Below are positions 8,376 through 16,865 of a stretch of 53,593 bases of DNA, in pieces. The translations under genes were made by a program, and so were the position numbers. The stretch's first letter is position 1, and each line of letters starts with the position of its first letter. This stretch comes from Candidatus Gallitreponema excrementavium (GTDB taxonomy: Bacteria; Spirochaetota; Spirochaetia; Treponematales; Treponemataceae): NCBI GenBank assembly GCA_017694795.1, contig JADIMM010000071.1, positions 1-53,593 of the forward strand. The letters run 5' to 3'. Under the pieces are notes generated by a model that saw only the letters and a list, made by a program, of their open reading frames with translations, ran no database searches and was not told the DNA's origin.

Positions 8376-8651
8376 TTATTTAGCGGAAAAAGTAGCGTTG
8401 TACAGTTTCTGCATTCTTGACTTTTTTCTTGCTGCAGCATTCTTGGAAATAATTCCCTTTCTTGATGCTGTATCAAGCTCTTTAGCAAGTAAACGCAGGT
8501 TTGTCTGTGCAAGCTCGGAGTCCTTTGAATGTACAGATGCCACAAATTTCTTTGCCAGCGTCCTGGCTGTACTTTTTACAGCCTTATTTCTAAGTCTCCG
8601 ATCTTCGCTCTGGCGATGTCTTTTCTGTGCAGAAGTTTGTTTAGTAGCCAA
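8376..8651 (-). CDS. rpsT: 30S ribosomal protein S20
   Basis: This 91-residue basic helical protein matches S20 throughout. It begins MATKQTSAQKRHRQSEDRRL, has NKAVKSTARTLAKKF in the middle, and ends with DTASRKGIISKNAAARKKSR. S20 is a primary binder of 16S rRNA. The start codon is TTG at 8651, preceded by GGGGG six bases upstream. No ATG fits. E. coli rpsT also starts with UUG and is autoregulated through it, so the same logic may apply here. A 7-bp perfect hairpin lies in the leader. It is followed by a strong terminator. Confidence 0.95.
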   Translation of the reverse strand: MATKQTSAQKRHRQSEDRRLRNKAVKSTARTLAKKFVASVHSKDSELAQTNLRLLAKELDTASRKGIISKNAAARKKSRMQKLYNATFSAK

Positions 8652-8682
8652 AGGAAACCCCCATATATTAACTTATGATATC

Positions 8683-8701
8683 AAGAGAAATTCATTCTCT
8701 T
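8683..8701 (-). promoter_or_regulatory. Hairpin in the rpsT leader
   Basis: AAGAGAA and TTCTCTT form a perfect 7-bp inverted repeat with a 5-base loop, ending about 30 bases upstream of the UUG start of rpsT. It has no U tract. It could be a leader structure for S20 autoregulation or an operator. Confidence 0.35.
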
Positions 8702-8755
8702 CCAAAATACAAATAACCCCGGATTTATCCACAGAGTTCACTATACAAAAAGAGT

Positions 8756-8926
8756 TTAATTAAAGTCCTTAGGACGGCGCTCAACCCTTTTACATTTTGT
8801 ACATTCGGCAACATTCTTTAACCGACCGTTTTCGAACAATGTCTTCATCACAACCTCGCCGCCACAGGGGCAAAAGAACTTGTGTGTTGCAACCGTTGTA
8901 CGGGAGTTTTTACTTGCTCCAGCCAT
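8756..8926 (-). CDS. Small zinc-ribbon protein, 56 aa
   Basis: The translation begins MAGASKNSRTTVATHKFFCP and contains CPCGGEVVMKTLFENG, then AECTKCKRVERRPKDFN to the stop. Two CxxC knuckles (Cys19/Cys21-type CPC and CTKC) predict a single structural zinc site. ATG 8926 has an excellent SD, AGGAGAG, 5 bases upstream, which with the conserved-looking zinc ribbon argues for a real gene although it is short. The composition (Lys/Arg-rich) and its position just before rpsT suggest an RNA- or ribosome-associated role, which is inference. I do not recognise a named family. Confidence 0.8.
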   Translation of the reverse strand: MAGASKNSRTTVATHKFFCPCGGEVVMKTLFENGRLKNVAECTKCKRVERRPKDFN

Positions 8927-9005
8927 TTTTCTCTCCTGAATTTTAAAATAAAATCTAAAAACGGAATTTTATTGGATAATCCGCATAAACTTACAACTAT
9001 AAATG

Positions 9006-9047
9006 AGGTTACAATATTCCTTTATCAATGTCAATTACAAGTAATTG
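9006..9047 (-). promoter_or_regulatory. Promoter with overlapping palindrome for the zinc-ribbon/rpsT genes
   Basis: On the minus strand there is TTGACA (9029-9034), a 17-base spacer and TAACCT (9006-9011). The perfect inverted repeat CAATTAC-AA-GTAATTG (9032-9047) overlaps the -35 box, an arrangement typical of a repressor or activator site. The -10 is weak. Confidence 0.45.
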
Positions 9048-9062
9048 TTTATTAGAAAATAA

Positions 9063-9098
9063 TTTATAAAAAACAACGGCTGTAAAACCCGTTCCAGC
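9063..9098 (-). terminator. Possible terminator after the dinG-like gene
   Basis: Minus-strand sequence just past the stop can fold as AACGG/CCGTT with a following GTTTTTT. The stem is only 5 bp and competes with an alternative GGCTG/CAGCC pairing, so the call is weak. Confidence 0.4.
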
Positions 9099-11537
9099 CT
9101 ACTGTGTGCCCTGGCTCCCTACAATTTTCCTTAATTCCTGTTTTATGGTCTCAAGGGGTTCAAAACAGGTTTTTGTTTCAGGAATGCTGTTTATAAAAGC
9201 ATGTCCGTACCGCTTGGTGATAATCCGGTTATCAAGAACCGTTACCCCACCCCGGTCAGAAATTCTTCTCATCAGGCGGCCAAAACCCTGTTTAAATCTT
9301 ACTATCGCCAGGGGTACGCTTAAATCAAAAAAACCGTTTCCACCCTTTCTTTCCACATACTCTGCCCGGGCTTCATGAATGGGGTCGTTGGGAACCGGAA
9401 AAGGAAGCTTTACAATAATAACCTGGGAAAGACTTTCCCCGGGGACATCCACACCTTCCCAAAAAGAATCGGTACCAAAAAGCACACTGTCTGTTTCTTC
9501 CTTAAAAGTGTTGAGGATTTTTGTCCTGTCATCTTCCCCCTGCTGCAAAACAAGATAACCCGGAAGCTGTTCCCGGACATAGGAACAACATTTCTTTAAA
9601 GACTCATAAGAGGTAAAAAGTACAAGGGTTTTACCCTTTGTCACCTGAATCAACTGTGTAACAGCCTTTTCAATGTAGGTCTGAAAATTATAATCATCAG
9701 GTTTCGGGGCATCTGTGGGAACAGACAAAAGCACATTGCGGCTGTAGGGAAACGGGGACTCATACTCACCGATAACAAGCCTTTCTGGTTCCCCAAGGGT
9801 AAGCCCGCACCTGGAAAGCCAAAAATCAAAAGATGTATCCGTCTTTAAGGTGGCAGAAAGACAAACCACACTGTCCATTTTTTCAAAAACTCCCTCAAAC
9901 ATGGTTTCGCCGATGTATAAAGGGGTCTGGACATAGGAAAAAAAGAAAACACCACCGGATGTTTTTCTTCTTTCAGTCCAAAACACATCTTTCGGCTTAT
10001 CCTTCCAGTTTAAAAAACCACCGCATAAAAGAATCAGGGCCTCTATCCTGTTAAGGGCAGAATTTGTTTCCCAAACACAGGACTGCTCCTGGTCTGCCTC
10101 CGGTATTTCCTTTATCATCTCCCTTAAAAAGGAAGTAAAGGAACTTAAAGCATCTTTAAGGGTCTCAAAGGCTTTAAAAACCCCGTCCCACCTGAATTCA
10201 GTTTTGGAAGACAGTCTCAAAGCCCAGCTGTCATGCAGTAATGTGCCGGTTTTTTCTTCCAGAAAGTCCATTGCTTCAGTAATTTTCGGAATCAAGGCTA
10301 CCACTTCGTTATATTTGTCCCCACTTTCGGAAAGGGAGCTAAGGGGAATCAGAGTACCGGCAATATGCCTGCCCTTTTGCCTGTAAATTACATTCAGTGC
10401 CTTTACAAGGGAAAACCTGTTAAGGGTATTGCTGAAAAAACTTGTGGCTGCACTTTCCATGGAGTGTGCCTCATCAAAAATGATATGATGATATGGAGGC
10501 AAAACAGCCGTTGATTCGTACCCTGCCCCGTTTATCCTGGCTTCGATATCGGAAAACAAAAGGTGGTGGTTTACCACCAGAATATCAGCCCCGGCAGCCT
10601 TTTTCCTGATTTTCATTACAAAGCACTTTTCAAAATTGGAACACCTGGAACCGAGACAGGCATCAGCTTCGGAGGAAACCCGGCTCCAAAGGGTCTCGTT
10701 TATAAAAAAAGGCAAATCACTTCTTTCCCCGGTTTCTGTTTTTTCTACCCAGTCTTTAAGCAGTTCCAGATTTTCCTTGTTTTCTTCAAATAAATCCGGT
10801 TCCAAGGAAAGCTCGTTAAAGCGCCTTAAACAGATATAATTGTTCCTGCCCTTAACCAAAACAGCCTTTACCCGGTCCCCGGTTATTTTAACGGCCGCAG
10901 GAATATCCTTTTCCATAAGTTGGTGCTGGAGATTTATAGTTCCTGTGGAAATTACAACTTTTCTCTTATTCAGCTTGGACCATTTTATGGCCGGCAAAAG
11001 GTATGAATAAGATTTGCCGACTCCGGTGCCGGCTTCAAAAACACCTATAAACCCGGAATTAAACACCTGGGCAATTTTTTTTGTCAGGGCTATCTGGGAT
11101 TCCCTTTCCTCATAATCCCGGGATTTTTTTGCAAGAGGCCCTTTTTTTCCCAAAAGCTCCCCGATTTCCCCGGCCTTAATGGCTTTTAAAGTGGAAAGTG
11201 GTACCGGCTCCACAACGGAATATATTTCTGTAACTTCGTTATTTACAATATAAAAGCCCAGCCCCTCTTTTGCGGCCTGGGAAGCAATCAATAAATCAGG
11301 TTCACTGGGAACCAGGTTCCCGGAAGGATGATTGTGGATTAAAACATCCCAATCCAAGTATATGGAAGAAACAACAGGAACAGAAACCTTGTTTCCCCTG
11401 GCAAAGACTTCCCCTTCCACAACAATGGAATACTCGTTAATCCTCCCGGCAACGAAAACCTCGTTTCCTCCCGTAGCCTTTACAGCTTTCCTGATGAGTT
11501 CACAAACATTGCTATCCAAGCGGTCTCTGGCATCCAT
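9099..11537 (-). CDS. dinG: JAMM/RadC-like domain fused to a DinG-family [4Fe-4S] DNA helicase
   Basis: The protein has 812 residues. Residues about 20-130 form a JAB1/MPN (RadC-like) domain with the metal motif HNHPSGNLVPSEPD and an upstream Glu in VVEGEV. The rest is an XPD/DinG superfamily-2 helicase: Walker A EAGTGVGKSYSYLLP, four Cys for an iron-sulfur cluster (NYICLRRF, then ACLGSRCSNFEKCF), DEAH box IIFDEAHS, and motif VI QGFGRLMRR. DinG enzymes unwind R-loops, forks and G-quadruplexes 5' to 3'. ATG 11537 was chosen because the longer frame would run antisense through tRNA-Glu. A strong terminator ends 12 bases before this start and no clear SD exists, so expression is probably low or read-through dependent. 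Confidence 0.9.
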   Translation of the reverse strand: MDARDRLDSNVCELIRKAVKATGGNEVFVAGRINEYSIVVEGEVFARGNKVSVPVVSSIYLDWDVLIHNHPSGNLVPSEPDLLIASQAAKEGLGFYIVNNEVTEIYSVVEPVPLSTLKAIKAGEIGELLGKKGPLAKKSRDYEERESQIALTKKIAQVFNSGFIGVFEAGTGVGKSYSYLLPAIKWSKLNKRKVVISTGTINLQHQLMEKDIPAAVKITGDRVKAVLVKGRNNYICLRRFNELSLEPDLFEENKENLELLKDWVEKTETGERSDLPFFINETLWSRVSSEADACLGSRCSNFEKCFVMKIRKKAAGADILVVNHHLLFSDIEARINGAGYESTAVLPPYHHIIFDEAHSMESAATSFFSNTLNRFSLVKALNVIYRQKGRHIAGTLIPLSSLSESGDKYNEVVALIPKITEAMDFLEEKTGTLLHDSWALRLSSKTEFRWDGVFKAFETLKDALSSFTSFLREMIKEIPEADQEQSCVWETNSALNRIEALILLCGGFLNWKDKPKDVFWTERRKTSGGVFFFSYVQTPLYIGETMFEGVFEKMDSVVCLSATLKTDTSFDFWLSRCGLTLGEPERLVIGEYESPFPYSRNVLLSVPTDAPKPDDYNFQTYIEKAVTQLIQVTKGKTLVLFTSYESLKKCCSYVREQLPGYLVLQQGEDDRTKILNTFKEETDSVLFGTDSFWEGVDVPGESLSQVIIVKLPFPVPNDPIHEARAEYVERKGGNGFFDLSVPLAIVRFKQGFGRLMRRISDRGGVTVLDNRIITKRYGHAFINSIPETKTCFEPLETIKQELRKIVGSQGTQ

Positions 11538-11548
11538 AAAAAATCCGG

Positions 11549-11582
11549 TAAAAAAAAAGCAGAAACCATCAGGTTTCTGCTT
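11549..11582 (-). terminator. Strong intrinsic terminator after tRNA-Glu
   Basis: On the minus strand AAGCAGAAACC (11572-11582) pairs perfectly with GGTTTCTGCTT (11557-11567) around a TGAT tetraloop and runs into a tract of eight T. It lies directly between tRNA-Glu and the DinG-like gene. Confidence 0.9.
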
Positions 11583-11584
11583 AG

Positions 11585-11656
<72 letters not shown>

Positions 11657-11685
11657 ATATAAGAGCGTCTCTCTCTGTTGCAAAG

Positions 11686-11714
11686 AATATACCAGTTTGG
11701 CTTTTTTTTGTCAA
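11686..11714 (-). promoter_or_regulatory. Strong sigma70-type promoter of tRNA-Glu
   Basis: TTGACA (11709-11714), a 17-base spacer and TATATT (11686-11691) lie on the minus strand. The predicted start falls about 23 bases before the mature tRNA 5' end. Confidence 0.85.
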
Positions 11715-11826
11715 TACCGGGGTAAAAAAAACCGGAAATTATCAGGCTCGGTAAACAGTAGGGTCTTACGTTTCATAAAAACCGGCGGCACCTGCATACA
11801 TTCTTATTCCTTATTTTTTAAATATG

Positions 11827-11880
11827 TGTTATCATAGCCACATGATAACAGTGCGACACTTCCAGGGTCGCCAAAGGAGC
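11827..11880 (+). promoter_or_regulatory. glyS leader with two inverted repeats
   Basis: TGTTATCAT (11827-11835) and ATGATAACA (11842-11850) are a perfect 9-bp inverted repeat with a 6-base spacer. GCGAC (11853-11857) and GTCGC (11867-11871) follow, then the SD AGGAG (11875-11879). A TATCAT -10-like box lies inside the first repeat, so the repeat could be an operator or a leader hairpin. I saw no T-box signature and no U-tract terminator. Confidence 0.5.
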
Positions 11881-11885
11881 AAAAT

Positions 11886-13232
11886 GTGGAAGACCACAAG
11901 ATTTCAATGGACAAAATCGTAAGTCTCTGTAAGAGACGGGGTTTTGTATTTCAGTCCTCGGAAATTTACGGGGGACAGGCAGGTGCCTGGGACTATGGGC
12001 CTTTAGGCGTTGAATTAAAAAAGAATATTCAGAACGCCTGGTGGAAAGAAATGACCCAGCTTCATGACAATATCGTAGGACTGGATGCAGCCATTCTTAT
12101 GCATCCCAGGGTATGGGAAGCCTCCGGTCATGTGGCAAATTTTTCCGACCCGCTGGTAGACTGCAAGCAGTGCAAAATGCGGTTCAGGGCCGACACAATG
12201 GACCAAAAAGCATTGGAAGAAAAAAAATGTCCGGCTTGCGGCGGAGAGCTTACAGAACCCAGGGCCTTTAACCTTATGTTTAAAACCCATATCGGGCCGG
12301 CAGAAGATTCTGCCAGTATCGTATACCTGAGACCGGAAACCGCCCAGGGTATTTATGTAAATTATAAAAATATTGCCCAGTCCAACAGAATGAAAATCCC
12401 CTTCGGAATTGCCCAGGTGGGAAAGGCATTCAGAAATGAAATTGTGACAAAAAACTTTATTTTCAGAACCTGCGAATTTGAACAGATGGAAATGCAGTTT
12501 TTTGTAAAACCGGGAGAGGACGACAAATGGTTCCAGTACTGGCGGGAGCAGAGATGGGCATTTTATGAAAAATACGGCGTAAACATGAACAAAATGAGGT
12601 GGTACCACCACGAAAAACTTGCCCATTACGCAAAAGACGCATACGACATTGAGTATGAGTTCCCAATGGGATTCAGCGAGCTGGAGGGAGTACACAACAG
12701 GACTGACTTTGACTTAACCCGGCATACCGAATACTCAGGAAAAGACATGTCTTACATTGATCAGGATGACAACAATAACAAGTACATCCCCTACATAATC
12801 GAAACCTCTGCAGGTTTAACAAGAAATCTCCTCATGTTCCTCTGTGATGCCTACGAAGAACAGAACCTTGCAAAGGAAGGAGAACCGGAGGATTACAGGA
12901 CAGTCCTTCATTTCCATCCGAAAATTGCACCTGTAACTGTGGCAGTTCTCCCGTTGATGAAAAAAGACGGGCTTGCAGAGCTTGCAAAGGAAATCCAGAA
13001 CGATCTGAAAGAGGACTTTGTTACCGATTATGACCAAAGCGGAGCCATCGGAAAAAGATACAGAAGACAGGACGAAATAGGTACTCCGTTCTGTATTACA
13101 GTGGACTATGACTCCAAGGAAGACGGAACAGTTACACTCAGATTCCGGGATTCCATGGAACAGGTAAGAGTCAGGAGGGAAGAACTTTCTGCCAGAATCC
13201 ATTCTGAAATCAAAAATTACAAGCGTGTATAA
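11886..13232 (+). CDS. glyS: Glycyl-tRNA synthetase, homodimeric class II type
   Basis: This 448-residue enzyme charges tRNA-Gly with glycine. It is the single-chain (alpha2) type, not the bacterial alpha2beta2 form. It opens [13 protein letters not shown] after an 8-residue lead, has [13 protein letters not shown], and carries the paired Cys of a zinc insertion ([18 protein letters not shown]). It also has motif 2 GKAFRNEI and [14 protein letters not shown], motif 3 [13 protein letters not shown], and the C-terminal anticodon-binding domain ([12 protein letters not shown] to the end). The start is GTG 11886, placed 6 bases after AGGAG. An ATG two bases upstream is out of frame. ATG 11907 is a shorter alternative. 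Confidence 0.95.
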   Translation: MEDHKISMDKIVSLCKRRGFVFQSSEIYGGQAGAWDYGPLGVELKKNIQNAWWKEMTQLHDNIVGLDAAILMHPRVWEASGHVANFSDPLVDCKQCKMRFRADTMDQKALEEKKCPACGGELTEPRAFNLMFKTHIGPAEDSASIVYLRPETAQGIYVNYKNIAQSNRMKIPFGIAQVGKAFRNEIVTKNFIFRTCEFEQMEMQFFVKPGEDDKWFQYWREQRWAFYEKYGVNMNKMRWYHHEKLAHYAKDAYDIEYEFPMGFSELEGVHNRTDFDLTRHTEYSGKDMSYIDQDDNNNKYIPYIIETSAGLTRNLLMFLCDAYEEQNLAKEGEPEDYRTVLHFHPKIAPVTVAVLPLMKKDGLAELAKEIQNDLKEDFVTDYDQSGAIGKRYRRQDEIGTPFCITVDYDSKEDGTVTLRFRDSMEQVRVRREELSARIHSEIKNYKRV

Positions 13233-13262
13233 GGGTTTAAAACAAAATCCCTTGTAACGGAT

Positions 13263-13304
13263 AAAAAGCCCTTAAACCCCGGGAGGTTTTAAGGGCTTTT
13301 TTTT
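13263..13304. terminator. Bidirectional terminator between glyS and uvrB
   Basis: AAAAGCCCTTAAAC on the left pairs with GTTTTAAGGGCTTTT on the right around a GC-rich loop. T8 lies on the plus side and A5 (U5 for minus transcripts) on the other. It serves both convergent genes. Confidence 0.92.
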
Positions 13305-13325
13305 CAAAGTTCCAAAAGAAACTGC

Positions 13326-15311
13326 TCACTTCATACTTTTGATTTTCTGTATCTCGTCCCGGATTGCCGCAGCAGCCTCATATTCAAGGTTTTCCGCATG
13401 GTCTTTCATCTGTTTTTCAAGGGCTTTTATAAGGGAATTACGGGAAGAAATATTGTTTACGTCAAAGGTTTCTTTTAATACCCTGGTTTCTATTTCAGCC
13501 TCTTCTTTTTTCTCTTCCTGCCGTCTTTCCAGAATATTCCGGATTGACTTACTGATTGTGCTGGGAGTAATTCCGTGGGCTTTGTTGTATTCATCCTGAA
13601 TCTTGCGACGCCGGGCAGTCTCTTCTATGGCCTCTTTCATGGCAGGACTTTCCCGGTCCGCATACATAATTACCGTTCCATTGCTGTTTCTGGCAGCCCG
13701 TCCGATAATCTGAATAAGACTGGTAGTACTCCGTAAAAAGCCTATTTTATCTGCATCAAGAATGGCAATGAATGAAACTTCCGGCAAGTCAATTCCTTCC
13801 CTTAAAAGGTTGATTCCTATAAGTATGTCAAATTCCCCTTCCCGCAGGCCCTTAAGAATTTCAACCCTTTCTATAGTTTCAACCTCGGAATGAATGTATT
13901 TTGCCTTAAGCCCCAAACCGGTAAGATAATCAGAAAGATCTTCCGCCATTTTTTTTGTCAAAGTAAGCAAAAGGCACCTTTCATTCCTGTTTATTCTGGC
14001 AAGAACCTCTTTGTAGATATCTTCCATCTGGCCAACACTGGTACGGACTTCCACCAGGGGATCCAAAAGCCCTGTAGGCCTGATTACCTGTTCAACGACC
14101 TGTGTGGACTTTTCAATTTCTTCCTGTCTGGGAGTGGCGGAAACGAAAACAGTCTGTTTTATCATTTTTTCAAATTCTTCAAATTTAAGTGGTCTGTTAT
14201 CCAGGGCACAGGGAAGCCTGAAACCAAAATCCACAAGATTCTGTTTTCTTGACCGGTCACCCTCGTACATAGCCCCGATCTGGGAAACAGTTACATGGGA
14301 CTCATCGATAAATGTTATAAAGTCTTCCGGAAAATAATGCAAAAGAGTTGCAGGTGGTTCCCCCTTTTTCCGGTTGGCGATAGGGGCAGAATAATTTTCT
14401 ATACCGGGGCAATAACCTATTTCCTTGAGCATCTCCATATCATAGGTTGTGCGGGTTTTAAGCCTTTCTTCTTCTATTAGTTTCCCCTGGGAATGAAGCT
14501 CCCTAAGCCGTAAGTCCAGTTCAGCTTGGATTCTCTCCAAAGCCTTGGGAATTGCATCATCAGGCACAACAAAATGTTTTGCAGGATATATTGTGGTTTC
14601 GTCAAGCTCTTCTATAGTTTCCCCTGTAAGGGCATCAATACGGCGGATCCGGCTTATGGTATCCCAGTCGAACTCAATTTTATAAACTGCCTGCATATAA
14701 GAAGGATACACCTCTAGCACATCCCCTCTTACCCGGAAGTTGCTTCTGTCCAGGATGGCATCATTCCTGGAATACTGCAAGGAAACCAAATCCCGCTTTA
14801 TTTTTTCTATGTCGTAAACCTTTCCCTTTTCGTAATGAAGCCTTAAATCCCGGTAGGATTCCGGAAGCCCAAGCCCGTAAATACAGGAAACTGTTGAAAC
14901 AACAATCACATCCCGCCTTTCCATAAGGGAAAATGTTGCAGCGAGACGGAGCCGGTCAATTTCATCGTTAATGCTGCAATCTTTTTCTATAAACAAATCC
15001 CGGGCAGGAACATAGGCCTCCGGCTGGTAATAATCATAATAACTTACAAAATATTCCACCGCATTGCCGGGGAAAAAGCTCTTGAATTCCCTGTATAGTT
15101 GGGCGGCAAGGGTTTTGTTATGGCTGATTACCAGGGTCGGCCGCTGCACCCTCTCTATAATTTTCGCCATGGTAAAGGTTTTTCCGGAACCGGTTACCCC
15201 TTTTAATGTCTGGTATGAATCCCCACGCTCCAATCCCCGGGAAATAAGGTCAATGGCTTGACCCTGGTCTCCGGCAGGTTCAAATGGGGATGAAATTTTA
15301 AAAGGCCTCAT
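13326..15311 (-). CDS. uvrB: Excinuclease ABC subunit B
   Basis: UvrB is the damage-verifying helicase-like subunit of nucleotide excision repair. Its 661 residues match the family length. Present are Walker A GVTGSGKTFT, the beta-hairpin region YYDYYQPEAY, DEXH-type TFIDESHV, VSATP, motif VI QIIGRAARN, and a C-terminal UVR motif (LIKALEKQMKDHAENLEYEAAAAIRDE) that contacts UvrC. ATG 15311 overlaps the htrA stop by one base (TAATG), so it is translationally coupled to htrA upstream. It ends at the shared bidirectional terminator. Confidence 0.97.
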   Translation of the reverse strand: MRPFKISSPFEPAGDQGQAIDLISRGLERGDSYQTLKGVTGSGKTFTMAKIIERVQRPTLVISHNKTLAAQLYREFKSFFPGNAVEYFVSYYDYYQPEAYVPARDLFIEKDCSINDEIDRLRLAATFSLMERRDVIVVSTVSCIYGLGLPESYRDLRLHYEKGKVYDIEKIKRDLVSLQYSRNDAILDRSNFRVRGDVLEVYPSYMQAVYKIEFDWDTISRIRRIDALTGETIEELDETTIYPAKHFVVPDDAIPKALERIQAELDLRLRELHSQGKLIEEERLKTRTTYDMEMLKEIGYCPGIENYSAPIANRKKGEPPATLLHYFPEDFITFIDESHVTVSQIGAMYEGDRSRKQNLVDFGFRLPCALDNRPLKFEEFEKMIKQTVFVSATPRQEEIEKSTQVVEQVIRPTGLLDPLVEVRTSVGQMEDIYKEVLARINRNERCLLLTLTKKMAEDLSDYLTGLGLKAKYIHSEVETIERVEILKGLREGEFDILIGINLLREGIDLPEVSFIAILDADKIGFLRSTTSLIQIIGRAARNSNGTVIMYADRESPAMKEAIEETARRRKIQDEYNKAHGITPSTISKSIRNILERRQEEKKEEAEIETRVLKETFDVNNISSRNSLIKALEKQMKDHAENLEYEAAAAIRDEIQKIKSMK

Positions 15312-16540
15312 TATTCCGTTCTTTGTGAAAGGATGATTTTAAGGGTTAATTGCTGTTTTCCCCTCAAAACATTTACCTCAACCTGGTCTCCGGGCCTTTT
15401 GTCCTCCAAAGCTGCATAATAATCTGAAAGGGTATCGGTTTTCTGCCCGTTAATCCCGGTTATAATGTCCCCTCCAAGATAAATTACAGTGCTTCCTCTT
15501 CCATATCCGTATCTTACAGGAGTGGCCCCGGCCTTTAAACCGGCTTTTTCGGCGGAACTTCCTTTGATAACCTTTGAAACCAAAAGCCCCTTATTTGTGG
15601 AAAGCCCTGCGTAATTTGCAATGGAAGATGTAAGCTGTACCAGCTCCGCATCTATGGTACCACGGTTTACCTTTCCGTACTGGATAAGATCAGACACAAC
15701 CCTTTTGGCTGTATTGACAGGGACGGCGAAACCAACACCGGCGGAACTTCCGGATGTCGAATAAATCATGGTGTTTATTCCTATCATTCTTCCCTTTGAA
15801 TCCAAAAGAGGCCCCCCGGAGTTTCCCGGATTTATGGCTGTATCAGTCTGTATCATATCTTTTATAATATTGTTGGAAGAAGAAAGAATGGGCCGTCCAA
15901 GACCGGAAACAATTCCCGTTGTCAGTGTTCTTTCCAAACCGAAAGGGTTTCCAATGGCAAGAACCTTCTGTCCCACTTTTAAAGAAGCCGAATCCCCAAA
16001 GGGAATTGTCCTGACTTCCATTCCGACAGGGGGATCAAATTTTATTACAGCCAAATCACTTTCGTAATCTGTACCTATGACGGTTCCTTCATATTGGGTT
16101 CCGTCATAAAGGGAAATATAAATCTTATAAGCATCTTCTATAACGTGGGTGTTAGTTAAAACATATCCTCTTTTATCGATAATCGAACCGGAACCGGAAG
16201 CTCCTTCCTGGGGAACAGGCTCCAAAAACCAGTTAATTCCCATAGTCTGGGTGGTGATGTTTACAACGGCCTCGTTACAGTTTTCGTAAACTGAAATATT
16301 CTGCAATTCATCCTGGGTATAATCCCCGGAATCCAGGGCCGCGGTAAAAGGTACAAAGGACTCCTGCAACTCAAAGTTTGATTCAGGGAGAATTCCGGCA
16401 GATTCTGCCGTAACCGCCGGTACAGACTCGTTTCCGGCCATAATTTTTTTTATGTACAGAGTGGAAGCAAAGGCTCCGGCCGTAATAACAACAGCCCCGA
16501 TAACAAAAGCCCAAACCTGGTGTTTACTGTAAAGCTTCAT
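15311..16540 (-). CDS. HtrA/DegP-family serine protease (S1C) with one PDZ domain
   Basis: This 409-residue envelope protease probably performs periplasmic quality control. ATG 16540 follows a perfect SD (GGAGG, spacing 5), so the longer upstream frame was dropped. A single N-terminal membrane segment (VWAFVIGAVVITAGAFAS) anchors it. The trypsin-like domain has His in LTNTHVIEDA, Asp in YESDLAVIKF and the nucleophile in NPGNSGGPLLD. One PDZ domain follows (about residues 310-400, KGLLVSKVIKGSSAEKAGL). It heads a two-gene unit with uvrB, so the repair gene may be co-expressed with an envelope-stress protease. Confidence 0.93.
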   Translation of the reverse strand: MKLYSKHQVWAFVIGAVVITAGAFASTLYIKKIMAGNESVPAVTAESAGILPESNFELQESFVPFTAALDSGDYTQDELQNISVYENCNEAVVNITTQTMGINWFLEPVPQEGASGSGSIIDKRGYVLTNTHVIEDAYKIYISLYDGTQYEGTVIGTDYESDLAVIKFDPPVGMEVRTIPFGDSASLKVGQKVLAIGNPFGLERTLTTGIVSGLGRPILSSSNNIIKDMIQTDTAINPGNSGGPLLDSKGRMIGINTMIYSTSGSSAGVGFAVPVNTAKRVVSDLIQYGKVNRGTIDAELVQLTSSIANYAGLSTNKGLLVSKVIKGSSAEKAGLKAGATPVRYGYGRGSTVIYLGGDIITGINGQKTDTLSDYYAALEDKRPGDQVEVNVLRGKQQLTLKIILSQRTE

Positions 16541-16659
16541 ACAATCCTCCAAAAATCCGTAAATAATACTTTTGGAAACCTGATAATACAGGCTCATTCA
16601 GCAGAAAAGTACCCGTAAATTCAGATACTCCTAACAATCTCATTCAAACAACAATAAAC

Positions 16660-16688
16660 AATATAACCAAATAAAATGAAAAATACAA
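16660..16688 (-). promoter_or_regulatory. Candidate promoter of htrA-uvrB
   Basis: TTGTAT (16683-16688), a 17-base spacer and TATATT (16660-16665) lie on the minus strand, between tRNA-Val and htrA. A second possible -10 (TATTAT inside CCTGTATTATCAGG) lies closer to the gene. Confidence 0.45.
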
Positions 16689-16719
16689 CCGGAGAAAAAT
16701 AAGTAAAAAGCGGATAAAA

Positions 16720-16793
16720 TGGGCAATACAGGATTCGAACCTGTGACCCCAAGCGTGTGATGCTTGTGCTCTAACCAACTGAGCTAATTGCCC
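16720..16793 (-). tRNA. tRNA-Val (anticodon CAC)
   Basis: The minus strand reads GGGCAAT at the 5' end, pairing with ATTGCCC at the 3' end, discriminator A73, no encoded CCA. The D-arm is AGCTCAGTTGGTTAGAGCAC-type. The anticodon stem CAAGC/GCTTG has loop ATCACAC, giving anticodon CAC. The T-arm ACAGG-TTCGAAT-CCTGT is standard. Confidence 0.94.
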
Positions 16794-16803
16794 TTACAGG
16801 AAA

Positions 16804-16832
16804 ATAATAACCTATTTTAAAAATCATTGCAA
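16804..16832 (-). promoter_or_regulatory. Promoter of tRNA-Val
   Basis: TTGCAA (16827-16832), a 17-base spacer and TATTAT (16804-16809) lie on the minus strand, with the mature tRNA starting 11 bases after the -10. Confidence 0.7.
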
Positions 16833-16865
16833 TTACCCGGGTGGAGTTTTGATTCCGTCAAAAAA

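Noticed and set aside
11716..11885. T-box riboswitch upstream of glyS
   Set aside because: No specifier-like stem, T-box consensus or terminator/antiterminator pair was seen.
12015..12695. 226-codon open frame antisense to glyS
   Set aside because: Shadow of the strongly conserved glycyl-tRNA synthetase frame.
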